A stretch of 6,984 nt of DNA from Candidatus Aminicenantota bacterium (GTDB lineage Bacteria > Acidobacteriota > Aminicenantia > Aminicenantales > Aminicenantaceae), in the NCBI GenBank assembly GCA_016926925.1, contig JAFGNQ010000264.1, positions 1 to 6,984 on the forward strand. The letters are read 5' to 3'. Positions within the stretch are counted from its first letter, which is position 1. Every line of letters begins with the position of its first letter. Below, in pieces: positions 1 to 6,358 of the stretch. Both the position numbers and the translations under genes were made by a program. The notes under the pieces are model-generated. The model saw nothing but the letters and a program-made list of their open reading frames with translations, was not told the DNA's origin and made no database searches.

Positions 1-1310
1 AAGGAAAGGCCAAAGGATCAATCTTCTACATCGCCTACACCAAAGACGGTGTAAAGGTTCCCTCCCAAAGGCCCATCATGTTCTGCTTCAACGGCGGCCC
101 CGGCGGCGCTGCTGTCTGGGTTCACCTGGGAGCCTTCGGCCCCAAAAAATCGCTCCTGGACGATGAGGGCTTCCCCGTGATTCCGCCCCCGGGGAAACTG
201 ATCGACAACGAATTTTGTGCCCTGGATTTGGCAGACCTGGTCTTCATCGATCCCATGACAACCGGATACAGCCGTGCCGTTCCCGGAGAGGATCCCAAAC
301 AGTTTTACGGTTTCGAGAAGGACGTCGAATCTACGGCCGAATTCATCCGCCTCTATGTCACCCGCAACGAACGGTGGCTTTCGCCCAAGTTTCTGGCTGG
401 AGAGAGCTATGCCACAACCCGCGTATCCGGTTTGGCCAATTATCTTCAGACCCGATACGGGATGTTCTTAAACGGGGTGATCCTCATTTCCGTGATCCTC
501 AACTGGCAGAACACAGATTGGAGCATCGGAAACGACATGGCTTACATCACATTCCTGCCTTCCTACACGGCGGCCGCCTGGTATCACGGTAAACTGGCCC
601 CGGATTTATCGGGTGATCTCAGATCGGCCCTCGACAAGGCCGAAGAATTCGCCATCGATGAATTTGCCCTGGCGCTTCTCAAAGGAAATAAGCTCGATCC
701 TGCCAAAAAAGCAGAAATCATCAAAGAGCTTTCCCGCTTCACAGGCCTGTCCGAGCAATTTCTCGAGCGCTCCAACATGAGGGTCACGGAAAACCGGTTT
801 TATAAAGAGCTCCTCCGCGATCAGGGAAAAACCGTGGGAAGGCTGGACACCAGATACACGGGCGTCGACCGGGAGTCGGCCGGCGAGGCCCCGGAATTCG
901 ACCAGAGCTGGTCCATCGTTATCGGTTCCTACGTCTCGCTGATCAACGATTACATCCGCAGGGTTCTGGGGTATGAAAACGATCTCCCCTACAATTACCT
1001 GGCCAGTGTGCAGCCGTGGCCCCTAAAACCGGACGGCAGCGGCTACCTCAACACGGCCGAGATCCTGCGCCAGGCCATGCACATGAACCCCCAGCTCAAA
1101 GTCCTGATCGCCAGCGGATATTACGACTTCGCCACCCCCTATTTCGATGCCGCCTACACAGTCGCTCATATGGATTTGGCCAAGGAGCTGCAGAAAAACA
1201 TCACCATGACCTACTACGAGTCCGGACACATGATGTATGTCCGTAAAACAGCCCATCAGAAATTCCGGAAGGATTTGGAAGACTTCATCCAAAAAGCACT
1301 CCGGAAGTAA
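1..1310 (+). CDS. Serine carboxypeptidase, peptidase family S10 (5' end outside window)
   Basis: This gene should remove C-terminal residues from peptides by serine hydrolysis, probably outside the cytoplasm. The frame is open from base 3 with no stop, so the start and any signal peptide lie outside the window; about 435 residues are visible, and bacterial members are usually somewhat longer. Counting from the internal Met at 78: the oxyanion-hole segment NGGPGG is at residues 5-10, FIDPMTTGYSR at 56-66, the nucleophile motif GESYA has Ser110 (405-407), the acid is Asp350 in GYYDFATP (1125-1127), and His384 is in ESGHMMY (1227-1229). These match the S10 triad and its order. One oddity is NGGPG-GAA, where many relatives have NGGPG-SSS. 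It stops with TAA at 1308-1310. The next gene converges from the other strand, and no clear terminator lies in the 58-bp gap. Identification is firm; substrate is unknown. Confidence 0.93.
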   Translation, partial: GKAKGSIFYIAYTKDGVKVPSQRPIMFCFNGGPGGAAVWVHLGAFGPKKSLLDDEGFPVIPPPGKLIDNEFCALDLADLVFIDPMTTGYSRAVPGEDPKQFYGFEKDVESTAEFIRLYVTRNERWLSPKFLAGESYATTRVSGLANYLQTRYGMFLNGVILISVILNWQNTDWSIGNDMAYITFLPSYTAAAWYHGKLAPDLSGDLRSALDKAEEFAIDEFALALLKGNKLDPAKKAEIIKELSRFTGLSEQFLERSNMRVTENRFYKELLRDQGKTVGRLDTRYTGVDRESAGEAPEFDQSWSIVIGSYVSLINDYIRRVLGYENDLPYNYLASVQPWPLKPDGSGYLNTAEILRQAMHMNPQLKVLIASGYYDFATPYFDAAYTVAHMDLAKELQKNITMTYYESGHMMYVRKTAHQKFRKDLEDFIQKALRK

Positions 1311-1368
1311 ACTATGCTTCAAGGCTCAGCGTCATCACCAGTGCACCGAATGCTTTTACGTAAGCGAA

Positions 1369-2754
1369 TCACTCGAAAAGCCTATCCTTCTGAAACAAGA
1401 CGATCTGCTCCTTTTCGGCACGTTTCAACAGATTTTCCGTAAATCCGCTTTTTGAAAACAGGCAAAAATACTCGGTTCTTTCATCCTTATTCCAATCGAC
1501 GAGACGGGATTTTCGCTTAAGATTGTCGTAAATGTCGACTCCCACAGGCTTCTTGCTCCATTTGGCCTCCCCAAACAGGATTTTTTTCTCCTCGTCATTC
1601 ACAGCGATAAGATCGATCTCTTCATTCTTATGCCACCAGCGGCCGATTTTCTCGAACAAAAATAATTTGTCTTTGTGGCCATCGATTATGTCCCGGCATA
1701 CTGTCTCGAAATTGTCGGCGACAACGGTATAAAAATCATCTTTTATTTTTTTCAGAACGTAATCGCTTGTGCCTTCTTCGATATTCCTCTTGTTAGGCAA
1801 GACATATCGAAACCAGAATCTGATGAATTGATCCTGAAGTTTATAGATGCCCTTCCTGGACTTTAAAGGATTCTTCTCGGTAACCGGGATTTCTTTTTGA
1901 ATAAGGCGGAGATCCTCCAGGATAAAGAGATATTTGTGCAAATTGCTTTTTGCCAGCCCCGTCTCATTGACGATTTCACCGAACTTATGTTTTCCAAGAG
2001 CCACGGCTTTTAAGATAGCAAAATAATTCCGGGGCTCCCTGAGTTCCTCCCTCAAAATAAACTCGACTTCATCATAAAGAAATGTCTCGGGCCGGAGGAT
2101 ATTCTCATGTATATTCCTATCTAGTGAAATTTTGGGATCGAACCGTTTCAAATAACTGGGATTTCCTCCTGCAACAGAAAATAATTCCAGACAACGCTCG
2201 AACGACAGGCCCGGATAAAACTTACATGCATCGGCAAAGGAAAAAGGCTGCAGAAATATCTGACCGGTCCTTCGGCCAAAAAGAGGGGCTTTCTGTGACA
2301 GCACTTCATTTTCCATCATGCCTATGCTCGAGCCGCAAAGGATTAAGAAGACGGGGATATTCTTCAAATGCTCATCCCAGCCTGCCTGAAAAATAGAGGA
2401 TATCCCTTTATTGGCATCGGCAAGATATGGGAATTCGTCGAAAACAATGATCGTTCTTTTACGGATATGCTTTTGCGCGTATTCGAAAAACCATCTCCAC
2501 TCCCGGAAGCCCGCGCTCTTCAAAATGTCGTCCTTATAATAATCACCGACAGCCTCGCCGAGAAGCCTCAAGTTTTCCCTTTCATTGATTCTTTGTGCCA
2601 GATAATAGACGTGCGGCTTCCCCTTGATAAACTGCTTGATCAGCTCTGTTTTACCAATGCGTCTTTTTCCATAAATGACGATAAGCTGAGCCTCCTTTCC
2701 CTTCCAGAATTTCTCCAGCGCTCCCAGTTCTCTTTCTCTGTCAATGAATGCCAT
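1369..2754 (-). CDS. AAA/STAND ATPase with C-terminal DUF234 (PD-(D/E)XK-like) domain
   Basis: A 461-residue cytoplasmic ATPase of the 'archaeal ATPase' (ATPase_2) family, which often occurs as a single selfish or conflict-type gene; its cellular role is not established. In order: Walker A GKRRIGKT at residues 29-36; Walker B TIIVFDEF at 101-108 with Asp106-Glu107; a sensor-like strand FLILCGSS at 136-143; GRRTGQI at 160-166, possibly carrying an arginine finger; a helix-turn-helix-like segment at about 244-295; and a C-terminal DUF234 region with Glu350, Asp381 in EEIDLIAV and Glu396-Ala-Lys398 in GEAKW, the spacing of a PD-(D/E)XK nuclease fold. The start is supported by AGGGAG (minus strand, 2761-2766) six bases upstream of the ATG. 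A large palindrome lies directly before that. The length is normal for the family and nothing looks broken. Base composition is more A+T-rich than the neighbouring peptidase. Whether the nuclease-like site is active is unknown. Confidence 0.9.
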   Translation of the reverse strand: MAFIDRERELGALEKFWKGKEAQLIVIYGKRRIGKTELIKQFIKGKPHVYYLAQRINERENLRLLGEAVGDYYKDDILKSAGFREWRWFFEYAQKHIRKRTIIVFDEFPYLADANKGISSIFQAGWDEHLKNIPVFLILCGSSIGMMENEVLSQKAPLFGRRTGQIFLQPFSFADACKFYPGLSFERCLELFSVAGGNPSYLKRFDPKISLDRNIHENILRPETFLYDEVEFILREELREPRNYFAILKAVALGKHKFGEIVNETGLAKSNLHKYLFILEDLRLIQKEIPVTEKNPLKSRKGIYKLQDQFIRFWFRYVLPNKRNIEEGTSDYVLKKIKDDFYTVVADNFETVCRDIIDGHKDKLFLFEKIGRWWHKNEEIDLIAVNDEEKKILFGEAKWSKKPVGVDIYDNLKRKSRLVDWNKDERTEYFCLFSKSGFTENLLKRAEKEQIVLFQKDRLFE

Positions 2755-2760
2755 ATGTCT

Positions 2761-2766
2761 CTCCCT
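2761..2766 (-). promoter_or_regulatory. Ribosome binding site of the ATPase gene
   Basis: On the minus strand the bases read AGGGAG, followed by six bases and then the ATG at 2754-2752. This is a good Shine-Dalgarno match and fixes the start. The palindrome at 2770-2795 ends only three bases before it, so a hairpin there could affect translation. Confidence 0.7.
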
Positions 2767-2769
2767 AAA

Positions 2770-2808
2770 AATAGTCTACTTTAAAGTAGACTATTCTAAA
2801 GTAGACTA
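2770..2808 (-). promoter_or_regulatory. 26-bp perfect palindrome plus third half-site upstream of the ATPase
   Basis: Bases 2770-2795 form a perfect palindrome with half-site TAGTCTACTTT. A further copy of TAAAGTAGACTA lies at 2797-2808, repeating the copy at 2782-2793 with a 15-bp period. A perfect -35 hexamer TTGACA sits next to it on the minus strand (2816-2811); 17 bases further on is TAGTCT (2793-2788), a weak -10 that falls inside the repeats. The layout suits an operator for a dimeric regulator, perhaps autoregulation by the ATPase's own helix-turn-helix region (inference). An alternative is an RNA hairpin: on the minus strand the stem is followed by a short run of T, just before the ribosome binding site. 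Confidence 0.6.
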
Positions 2809-2810
2809 AT

Positions 2811-2816
2811 TGTCAA
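2811..2816 (-). promoter_or_regulatory. Candidate -35 box for the ATPase gene
   Basis: The minus strand reads TTGACA, identical to the sigma-70 consensus -35. The best-spaced -10 (17 bp) is TAGTCT, which matches only three of six consensus bases. TAGAAT at 2798-2793 is a better -10, but its 12-bp spacing is too short. The assignment is tentative. Confidence 0.35.
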
Positions 2817-2926
2817 GTGAAGTCAATTTCAGAAATAGATCTTTTATACCCGCTAATGTCATTTGAAGCATAAGAAAATGGAGACTCGCGAGACACTACT
2901 CTCGAAATTATCAGACCCTCATTAAT

Positions 2927-3034
2927 ATGACTCTAAGAGATTATATGGATTCGAAAAGCAAATCGCTCGAAGATACTCTTCGGCAGGTGATTCGTGAAGA
3001 ACTATCGGCCTATAGCAAGAGATCCAAAAGTTGA
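2927..3034 (+). CDS. Possible small protein or gene-end fragment (35 aa)
   Basis: ATG to TGA encodes 35 residues beginning MTLRDYMDSKSKSLEDTLRQ, rich in charged residues and likely helical. No Shine-Dalgarno is visible before the ATG. The same frame stays open upstream to a TGA at 2864-2866, so the ATG need not be the original start. Another frame, METRETLLSKLSDPH at 2878-2925, ends one base before this ATG, so a frameshifted remnant is possible. I do not recognise the family. It runs opposite to both flanking genes. It may be a small gene, the tail of a decayed one, or chance. Confidence 0.2.
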   Translation: MTLRDYMDSKSKSLEDTLRQVIREELSAYSKRSKS

Positions 3035-3071
3035 GCCAAAATTAAACAACCCCTAACAGAACTCGGCCACA

Positions 3072-3518
3072 TCATTTTTTTAAGAGTAGCTCTGGATAGT
3101 TCTTCCCTATCCACTTGTTTACAATAACCCTCAAAGATTTCGCCAAGTCAATCATCTCAAGCACTTCCTGATCGGAAATTGTCCCCGCCCGTTCATAATC
3201 GCTTATGTTCCGCTTCTTGCGAAAAAGATCTAATCGCAAGATAGTCCTGTGATCAGCCTGGACTGTATGTGCGAGGGAATGGATGATTCGGAAATGAAGA
3301 GCCTCTCTTGGTGCACGATAGCCGGCAGCCGCTAAAGCTGCTTTGGCCGACTGAAGAGCAGCGTTGTAAGCGATGTTTAGCTTCCAGTCCTGACTCAAGG
3401 AAGAAGCTTGACAATCTTTAAGGTCTCGGTCTATCAACTTGAAAAGATCCGAGATCTCTTCCCTGCTTGTCCTGTGCTCAGTCAGCCACCCGTTTCGAAG
3501 CCAATCTTCTAAGCTCAT
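3072..3518 (-). CDS. HEPN domain protein, probable toxin partner of the MNT gene
   Basis: A 148-residue, all-helical HEPN-family protein; HEPN proteins paired with MNT nucleotidyltransferases are typically RNases acting as toxins. The start is taken at the Met before SLEDWLRNGW because that opening is typical of the family as I recall it; the frame is open back to 3683, but those 55 residues lie over the partner gene and look non-domain. GGA/GGAG-type bases precede the ATG. The core includes helix YNAALQSAKAALAAAGYR (residues 51-68) and the motif RKKRNISDYERAG at 100-112. The canonical RX4-6H active site is absent: Arg103-Asn104 is followed by Asp107-Tyr108 and no His. It overlaps the upstream MNT gene by 41 bp, so the two are probably co-translated. 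Toxicity is inferred from the pairing; with the variant motif, RNase activity is uncertain. Confidence 0.8.
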   Translation of the reverse strand: MSLEDWLRNGWLTEHRTSREEISDLFKLIDRDLKDCQASSLSQDWKLNIAYNAALQSAKAALAAAGYRAPREALHFRIIHSLAHTVQADHRTILRLDLFRKKRNISDYERAGTISDQEVLEMIDLAKSLRVIVNKWIGKNYPELLLKK

Positions 3519-4098
3519 CTCCGTTTCCGAATAATAGGATGTATTCACCTTCCAAAACAGAACCGAGAAAATGATGGCTCTTCTCCAGCTTTTTTTTAAA
3601 TTCGACAAAAGGGTAGACGGATGGGTTGATCTCTCTTTGAAGGATTTCCTGTGCGGGAACGAGCATTTCACCGATTTCGGCAAAGCTCACTTCGCCCACA
3701 ACAAGGATATCGATGTCGCTTCTTTTGCTAGTTTCGCGCCTTGCAGCTGATCCAAAAATCAGGGCGAATTTGATGCGGTCGCTCAGCCGAGAAAGTGCCC
3801 TTTTCAGGACATCCCCGATCCCCGCCGTTTTTATAATCAACGACTGCAGCTCAGGATAAATCGGAAGGTTCCTATTAGCCTGATAATAGACTTGATTGCC
3901 GCTCACTCTGCGGGTGACAATTCCCGACTCTGTCAGCCATTTCAGCTCTCGTTGCCCCGCACCATGGGCAACGCCTGATAGACGGAGGATTTGTCTCAAA
4001 TAGAATGATTCATCGGGATGGGTATACAACAGAGCTAGAATGGATTTCCTGGTCTTTCCAAACAATCCAGATAAGAGAGCTTTTTCAATTGTACTCAT
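3478..4098 (-). CDS. Winged-helix / MNT nucleotidyltransferase, probable antitoxin and autorepressor
   Basis: A 206-residue protein with two parts. Residues about 4-77 form a winged helix-turn-helix (TRKSILALLY, then the recognition region GAGQRELKWLTESGIVTRR and wing GNQVYYQAN). Residues about 108-135 hold the nucleotidyltransferase signature: Gly116-Ser117, then Ser127-Asp128-Ile-Asp130. MNT partners are known to neutralise HEPN toxins, in studied cases by AMPylating them; the N-terminal domain here suggests it also represses the operon. The start at 4098 is chosen because the wHTH begins there and a TTGCAA-17-TACAAT promoter lies just upstream. Upstream in-frame ATGs at 4119, 4146, 4155 and 4173 are possible; 4119 is a duplicate of the chosen start (MSTIVLN before MSTIEKA). 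No start has a good Shine-Dalgarno. The gene overlaps the HEPN gene by 41 bp. Confidence 0.85.
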   Translation of the reverse strand: MSTIEKALLSGLFGKTRKSILALLYTHPDESFYLRQILRLSGVAHGAGQRELKWLTESGIVTRRVSGNQVYYQANRNLPIYPELQSLIIKTAGIGDVLKRALSRLSDRIKFALIFGSAARRETSKRSDIDILVVGEVSFAEIGEMLVPAQEILQREINPSVYPFVEFKKKLEKSHHFLGSVLEGEYILLFGNGDELRRLASKRVAD

Positions 4099-4128
4099 AT
4101 TGAGTACGATTGTACTCATATTGGATAC
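4091..4128 (-). promoter_or_regulatory. Double palindromic operator at the MNT start
   Basis: Read on the plus strand, the segment is GTACTC-ATATT-GAGTAC, GATT, GTACTC-ATATT-GGATAC. It consists of two inverted repeats, the first perfect and the second degenerate in one arm, at a 21-bp period (about two helical turns). The -10 box lies between and within these sites, so a bound dimer pair should block transcription. The natural ligand is the winged helix of the adjacent gene (inference). Confidence 0.6.
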
Positions 4129-4137
4129 GATTTGCAA
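4109..4137 (-). promoter_or_regulatory. Sigma-70-like promoter of the MNT-HEPN operon
   Basis: On the minus strand a -35 of TTGCAA (4137-4132) and a -10 of TACAAT (4114-4109, five of six consensus bases) are exactly 17 bp apart. Transcription would begin near 4102, only a few bases before the ATG at 4098, giving an almost leaderless message. This agrees with the absence of a Shine-Dalgarno. Confidence 0.5.
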
Positions 4138-4350
4138 GCCTTTCATTTTATCCATTCGTGAGACGACAAACACAGGGACAGATTCTCATAGTGCCTCATT
4201 GAACAGATGCCAAAAGGAGAAATCATCCCGTCTTGGGAACTCGGCGGCTCCGATTGTCGTATTAAAAGGTAAGTGAATGAAGGCTTGCATTTAGAATACT
4301 AAAGTCCGAAGATTGAGATCTAGATCGAGATCTGAGAAAAGGAGGACGAA
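4138..4350. other. Divergent intergenic region between the MNT operon and serine hydrolase
   Basis: It holds the hydrolase leader. TAGAAT at 4292-4297 resembles a -10 but has no good -35 at the right distance. The 7-bp direct repeat GAGATCT occurs at 4315-4321 and 4327-4333, just before the ribosome binding site. ACAGGGACAGATTCTC around 4172-4188 resembles REP-like spacer motifs I have seen near transposases, but it is single-copy here. A 21-codon frame at 4207-4272 looks like chance. Confidence 0.3.
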
Positions 4351-4353
4351 TTG
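4337..4353 (+). promoter_or_regulatory. Strong Shine-Dalgarno deciding a TTG start
   Basis: AAAAGGAGG at 4337-4345 is followed by five bases (ACGAA) and TTG at 4351-4353. The codon run after it gives KKTNWIIGF, a classic signal-peptide opening. No in-frame ATG nearby would keep the whole signal peptide, so TTG is the start. Confidence 0.85.
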
Positions 4354-6315
4354 AAAAAGACAAACTGGATTATCGGTTTCATCCTATGCGCACTAATGAT
4401 CTCACTACCATTATCCAGCGCGATGGCCAACGCACAGGACGCACAGACGCCGGAACAGGCTGAAGCCCAACCGGAATTGAGTAGCCAGGGCCCGGAAGAC
4501 CCGGCCGAGCTCGCCGCCGTTCTGGATGGTGTCCTGGAAGTGTACATGAAGACCCTGCACATTCCTGGGGCGACCGTCTCGGTCATCAAGGACGGAAAAA
4601 TCTTTTTCACCAAGGGCTACGGCTATGCCGACATCGAAAAGAAAAAGCCCGTCCTTCCGGAGCGGACCCTTTTCAGGATTGCCTCGGTCTCCAAGCTTTT
4701 TACCTGGACGGCGGTCATGCAGCTCGTCGAACAGGGGAAGCTCGACCTGAAGGCAGATGTCAACACTTATCTCAAGGACTTCCAGATCCCGGCCACTTTT
4801 CCCGAGCCTATAAGACTGGCCGATCTTATGAGTCATTCGGCCGGGTTCGAGGATATCCTGACTGCCTCGGCAAGGACTCCCCAGGATCTCATCCCGCTGG
4901 CCGATTTCGTCAAGTCCAATATGCCGGCCCGGGTCTGGCCCCCAGGAAAATACACGGCCTATTCCAACTACAGCACCGCCCTGGCGGGATATATCGTCCA
5001 GGAAGTTTCCGGCATTCCCTTCGACGATTATATCGAACAACATATCTATAAGCCGTTGGGAATGGAACACAGCTCGTTCCGGGAGCCCCTGCCGGCCGCA
5101 TTAGCGGACGACGTCTCGACCGGCTTCAGCTACCAGGAGGGAGCTTTCAAAGCCGAACCCTTCGAGCTCCTCAACGGAGACTACCCGGCGGGTTCGATGA
5201 GCACCACGGCCACAGACATCGCCTGCTTCATGATCGCCCACCTTCAAAACGGCCAATACGAAGGCCAGAGAATCCTCAAAGAAGAAACCGCCCGTGAGAT
5301 GCACCAGCGCCTCTTTTCACACGACCCGAGGCTCACCGGAAATGCCCACGGCTTCTGGGAAAGGAACCTGAACGGGCTGACCATCCTCGAGCACGGCGGC
5401 GATGTCAAATGTTTCCACACGATCCTGTCATTGATCCCTGAAAAAAACGCGGGATTCTTCCTTTCCTTCAACTGCAGCACAAGCTCGAGCCTGACCGCGG
5501 CGGAAGCTTTTCAGGCCTTCCTGAATCGATATTATCCGGCTCCTACTCTTTCCGAATTCAAACCGAGCCCTGAGTCCAAGTCGCGCCTGAAAAAATTCAC
5601 CGGCGTCTACGAGATGAACCGCCGGTCATTCACCAAGTATCCCAAGCTGGTCGGGTTGATGACTCCCGTCAAGATGGTCGCGGCACCGGACGGCGCCCTG
5701 CGCATGATCCTGCCGGTCGGGCTCGGCTCCAAGCGATGGGCCGAAGCCGGGCCGGATATTTTTCGCGAGATCGGAGGCCAGGAGACCTTGATCTTCCGTG
5801 AAGACAGCCGCGGACGGGTGACGCACGCCTTTTCCAGCGAGTTCGGCGAATTCGCCCTCATCAAGCTCAAGGCGTATCAAACGCCCGGTTTTCATATCCT
5901 GTTGATCGCCATCCTGACGATTTTGTTTTTGACGGCTGTTCTCGGCTGGCCTCTGGGAGCGCTTTCGAGGAAGCTCCTGCGGAGATCCCCTGTAGGCCGA
6001 CCCGCTCCCCGCACAGCCCGATGGTTCGCAGGCGGCATGTGCGTGCTCTTTCTCCTTCTGATCCTGGGTGTCCTTTCCTTGATGAGCGACACTTCCCAGA
6101 TTGAATACGGAGTCCCTGTCCTCTTAAAAGTCGTTCTCGTGTTTCCCATCGTTGGCGCCGTCCTCGGGATCGGGGTTCTCATCTTTGCCTTCCTCGCCTG
6201 GATAAAGAAATACTGGACGGTTTACGGCCGGCTGCACTATTCACTCATTTTCTTGGCGGGCCTTGTTTTTCTCTGGCTTTTGAACTACTGGAACCTCCTG
6301 GGCTGGAAATTTTAG
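4351..6315 (+). CDS. Exported serine hydrolase, beta-lactamase/class C PBP family, with membrane tail
   Basis: A 654-residue serine hydrolase of the beta-lactamase / penicillin-binding-protein-4* family; members cleave peptides, esters or beta-lactam-like bonds, and the substrate here is unknown. Residues 1-28 are a signal peptide (Lys-Lys, a hydrophobic core, cleavage probably after AMA or ANA). The catalytic domain spans about 50-390: SxxK with Ser112 and Lys115 in ASVSKLF, YxN with Tyr204 and Asn206 in AYSNYSTA, and His348-Gly-Gly as the KTG-box equivalent. A mostly beta-type linker domain follows (about 405-508). Four hydrophobic segments at about 514-537, 558-578, 588-617 and 627-648 should be membrane helices, so the catalytic domain probably faces the periplasm or exterior while staying anchored. 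The start is TTG with a strong Shine-Dalgarno. It ends before a stem shared with a convergent gene. Composition is G+C-rich, unlike the flanking accessory genes. Confidence 0.92.
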   Translation: MKKTNWIIGFILCALMISLPLSSAMANAQDAQTPEQAEAQPELSSQGPEDPAELAAVLDGVLEVYMKTLHIPGATVSVIKDGKIFFTKGYGYADIEKKKPVLPERTLFRIASVSKLFTWTAVMQLVEQGKLDLKADVNTYLKDFQIPATFPEPIRLADLMSHSAGFEDILTASARTPQDLIPLADFVKSNMPARVWPPGKYTAYSNYSTALAGYIVQEVSGIPFDDYIEQHIYKPLGMEHSSFREPLPAALADDVSTGFSYQEGAFKAEPFELLNGDYPAGSMSTTATDIACFMIAHLQNGQYEGQRILKEETAREMHQRLFSHDPRLTGNAHGFWERNLNGLTILEHGGDVKCFHTILSLIPEKNAGFFLSFNCSTSSSLTAAEAFQAFLNRYYPAPTLSEFKPSPESKSRLKKFTGVYEMNRRSFTKYPKLVGLMTPVKMVAAPDGALRMILPVGLGSKRWAEAGPDIFREIGGQETLIFREDSRGRVTHAFSSEFGEFALIKLKAYQTPGFHILLIAILTILFLTAVLGWPLGALSRKLLRRSPVGRPAPRTARWFAGGMCVLFLLLILGVLSLMSDTSQIEYGVPVLLKVVLVFPIVGAVLGIGVLIFAFLAWIKKYWTVYGRLHYSLIFLAGLVFLWLLNYWNLLGWKF

Positions 6316-6320
6316 CTCAG

Positions 6321-6358
6321 TTAGAATGCTGATTTTCCCTTCAAAATGGAGCATCTAA
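6321..6358. terminator. Possible bidirectional terminator between convergent genes
   Basis: Arms TTAGA-a-TGCT-g-ATTTT (6321-6336) and AAAAT-gg-AGCA-TCTAA (6343-6358) pair over 14 base pairs around a six-base loop. It begins five bases after the hydrolase stop, and its right arm contains the TAG stop of the convergent gene. No strong T-run follows on the plus strand, so it may be a weak or factor-aided terminator. Confidence 0.45.

Larger units (their letters stand above)
2809..3071. other. Gap between the ATPase promoter and the HEPN gene; no secure gene
   Basis: About 260 A+T-rich bases. The only contents I can point to are a -35-like hexamer at the left edge and two short plus-strand frames, 2878-2925 (15 codons) and 2927-3034 (35 codons), with no convincing ribosome binding site. 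No RNA gene, inverted repeat or terminator stands out. A T-run at 3075-3081 lies within the 3' end of the HEPN gene and has no stem before it. Confidence 0.4.

Noticed and set aside
1023..1322. Minus-strand open frame of 99 codons over the end of the S10 gene
   Set aside because: The plus strand there carries the catalytic Asp and His; the antisense frame is a by-product.
1311..1368. Possible terminator between the S10 and ATPase genes (GCTT-ttacgt-AAGC)
   Set aside because: Only a four-base stem and no T-run.
3519..3683. 55-residue N-terminal extension of the HEPN frame
   Set aside because: It lies entirely over the MNT gene in another frame, has no domain character, and the family start MSLEDWL is at 3518.
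4099..4173. 25-residue N-terminal extension of the MNT protein
   Set aside because: The promoter and operator fall in this stretch and the wHTH begins after it. The start at 4119 remains possible.
4172..4188. ACAGGGACAGATTCTC, like REP spacer motifs near transposases
   Set aside because: Single copy, with no paired inverted repeat or transposase in the window.
4207..4272. 21-codon plus-strand frame MPKGEIIPSWELGG...
   Set aside because: Very short, with no ribosome binding site and no recognisable similarity.
4411..5070. Long open frame (219 codons) antisense to the serine hydrolase
   Set aside because: It mirrors a G+C-rich gene with clear SxxK and YxN motifs on the plus strand; the antisense product has no recognisable domain.
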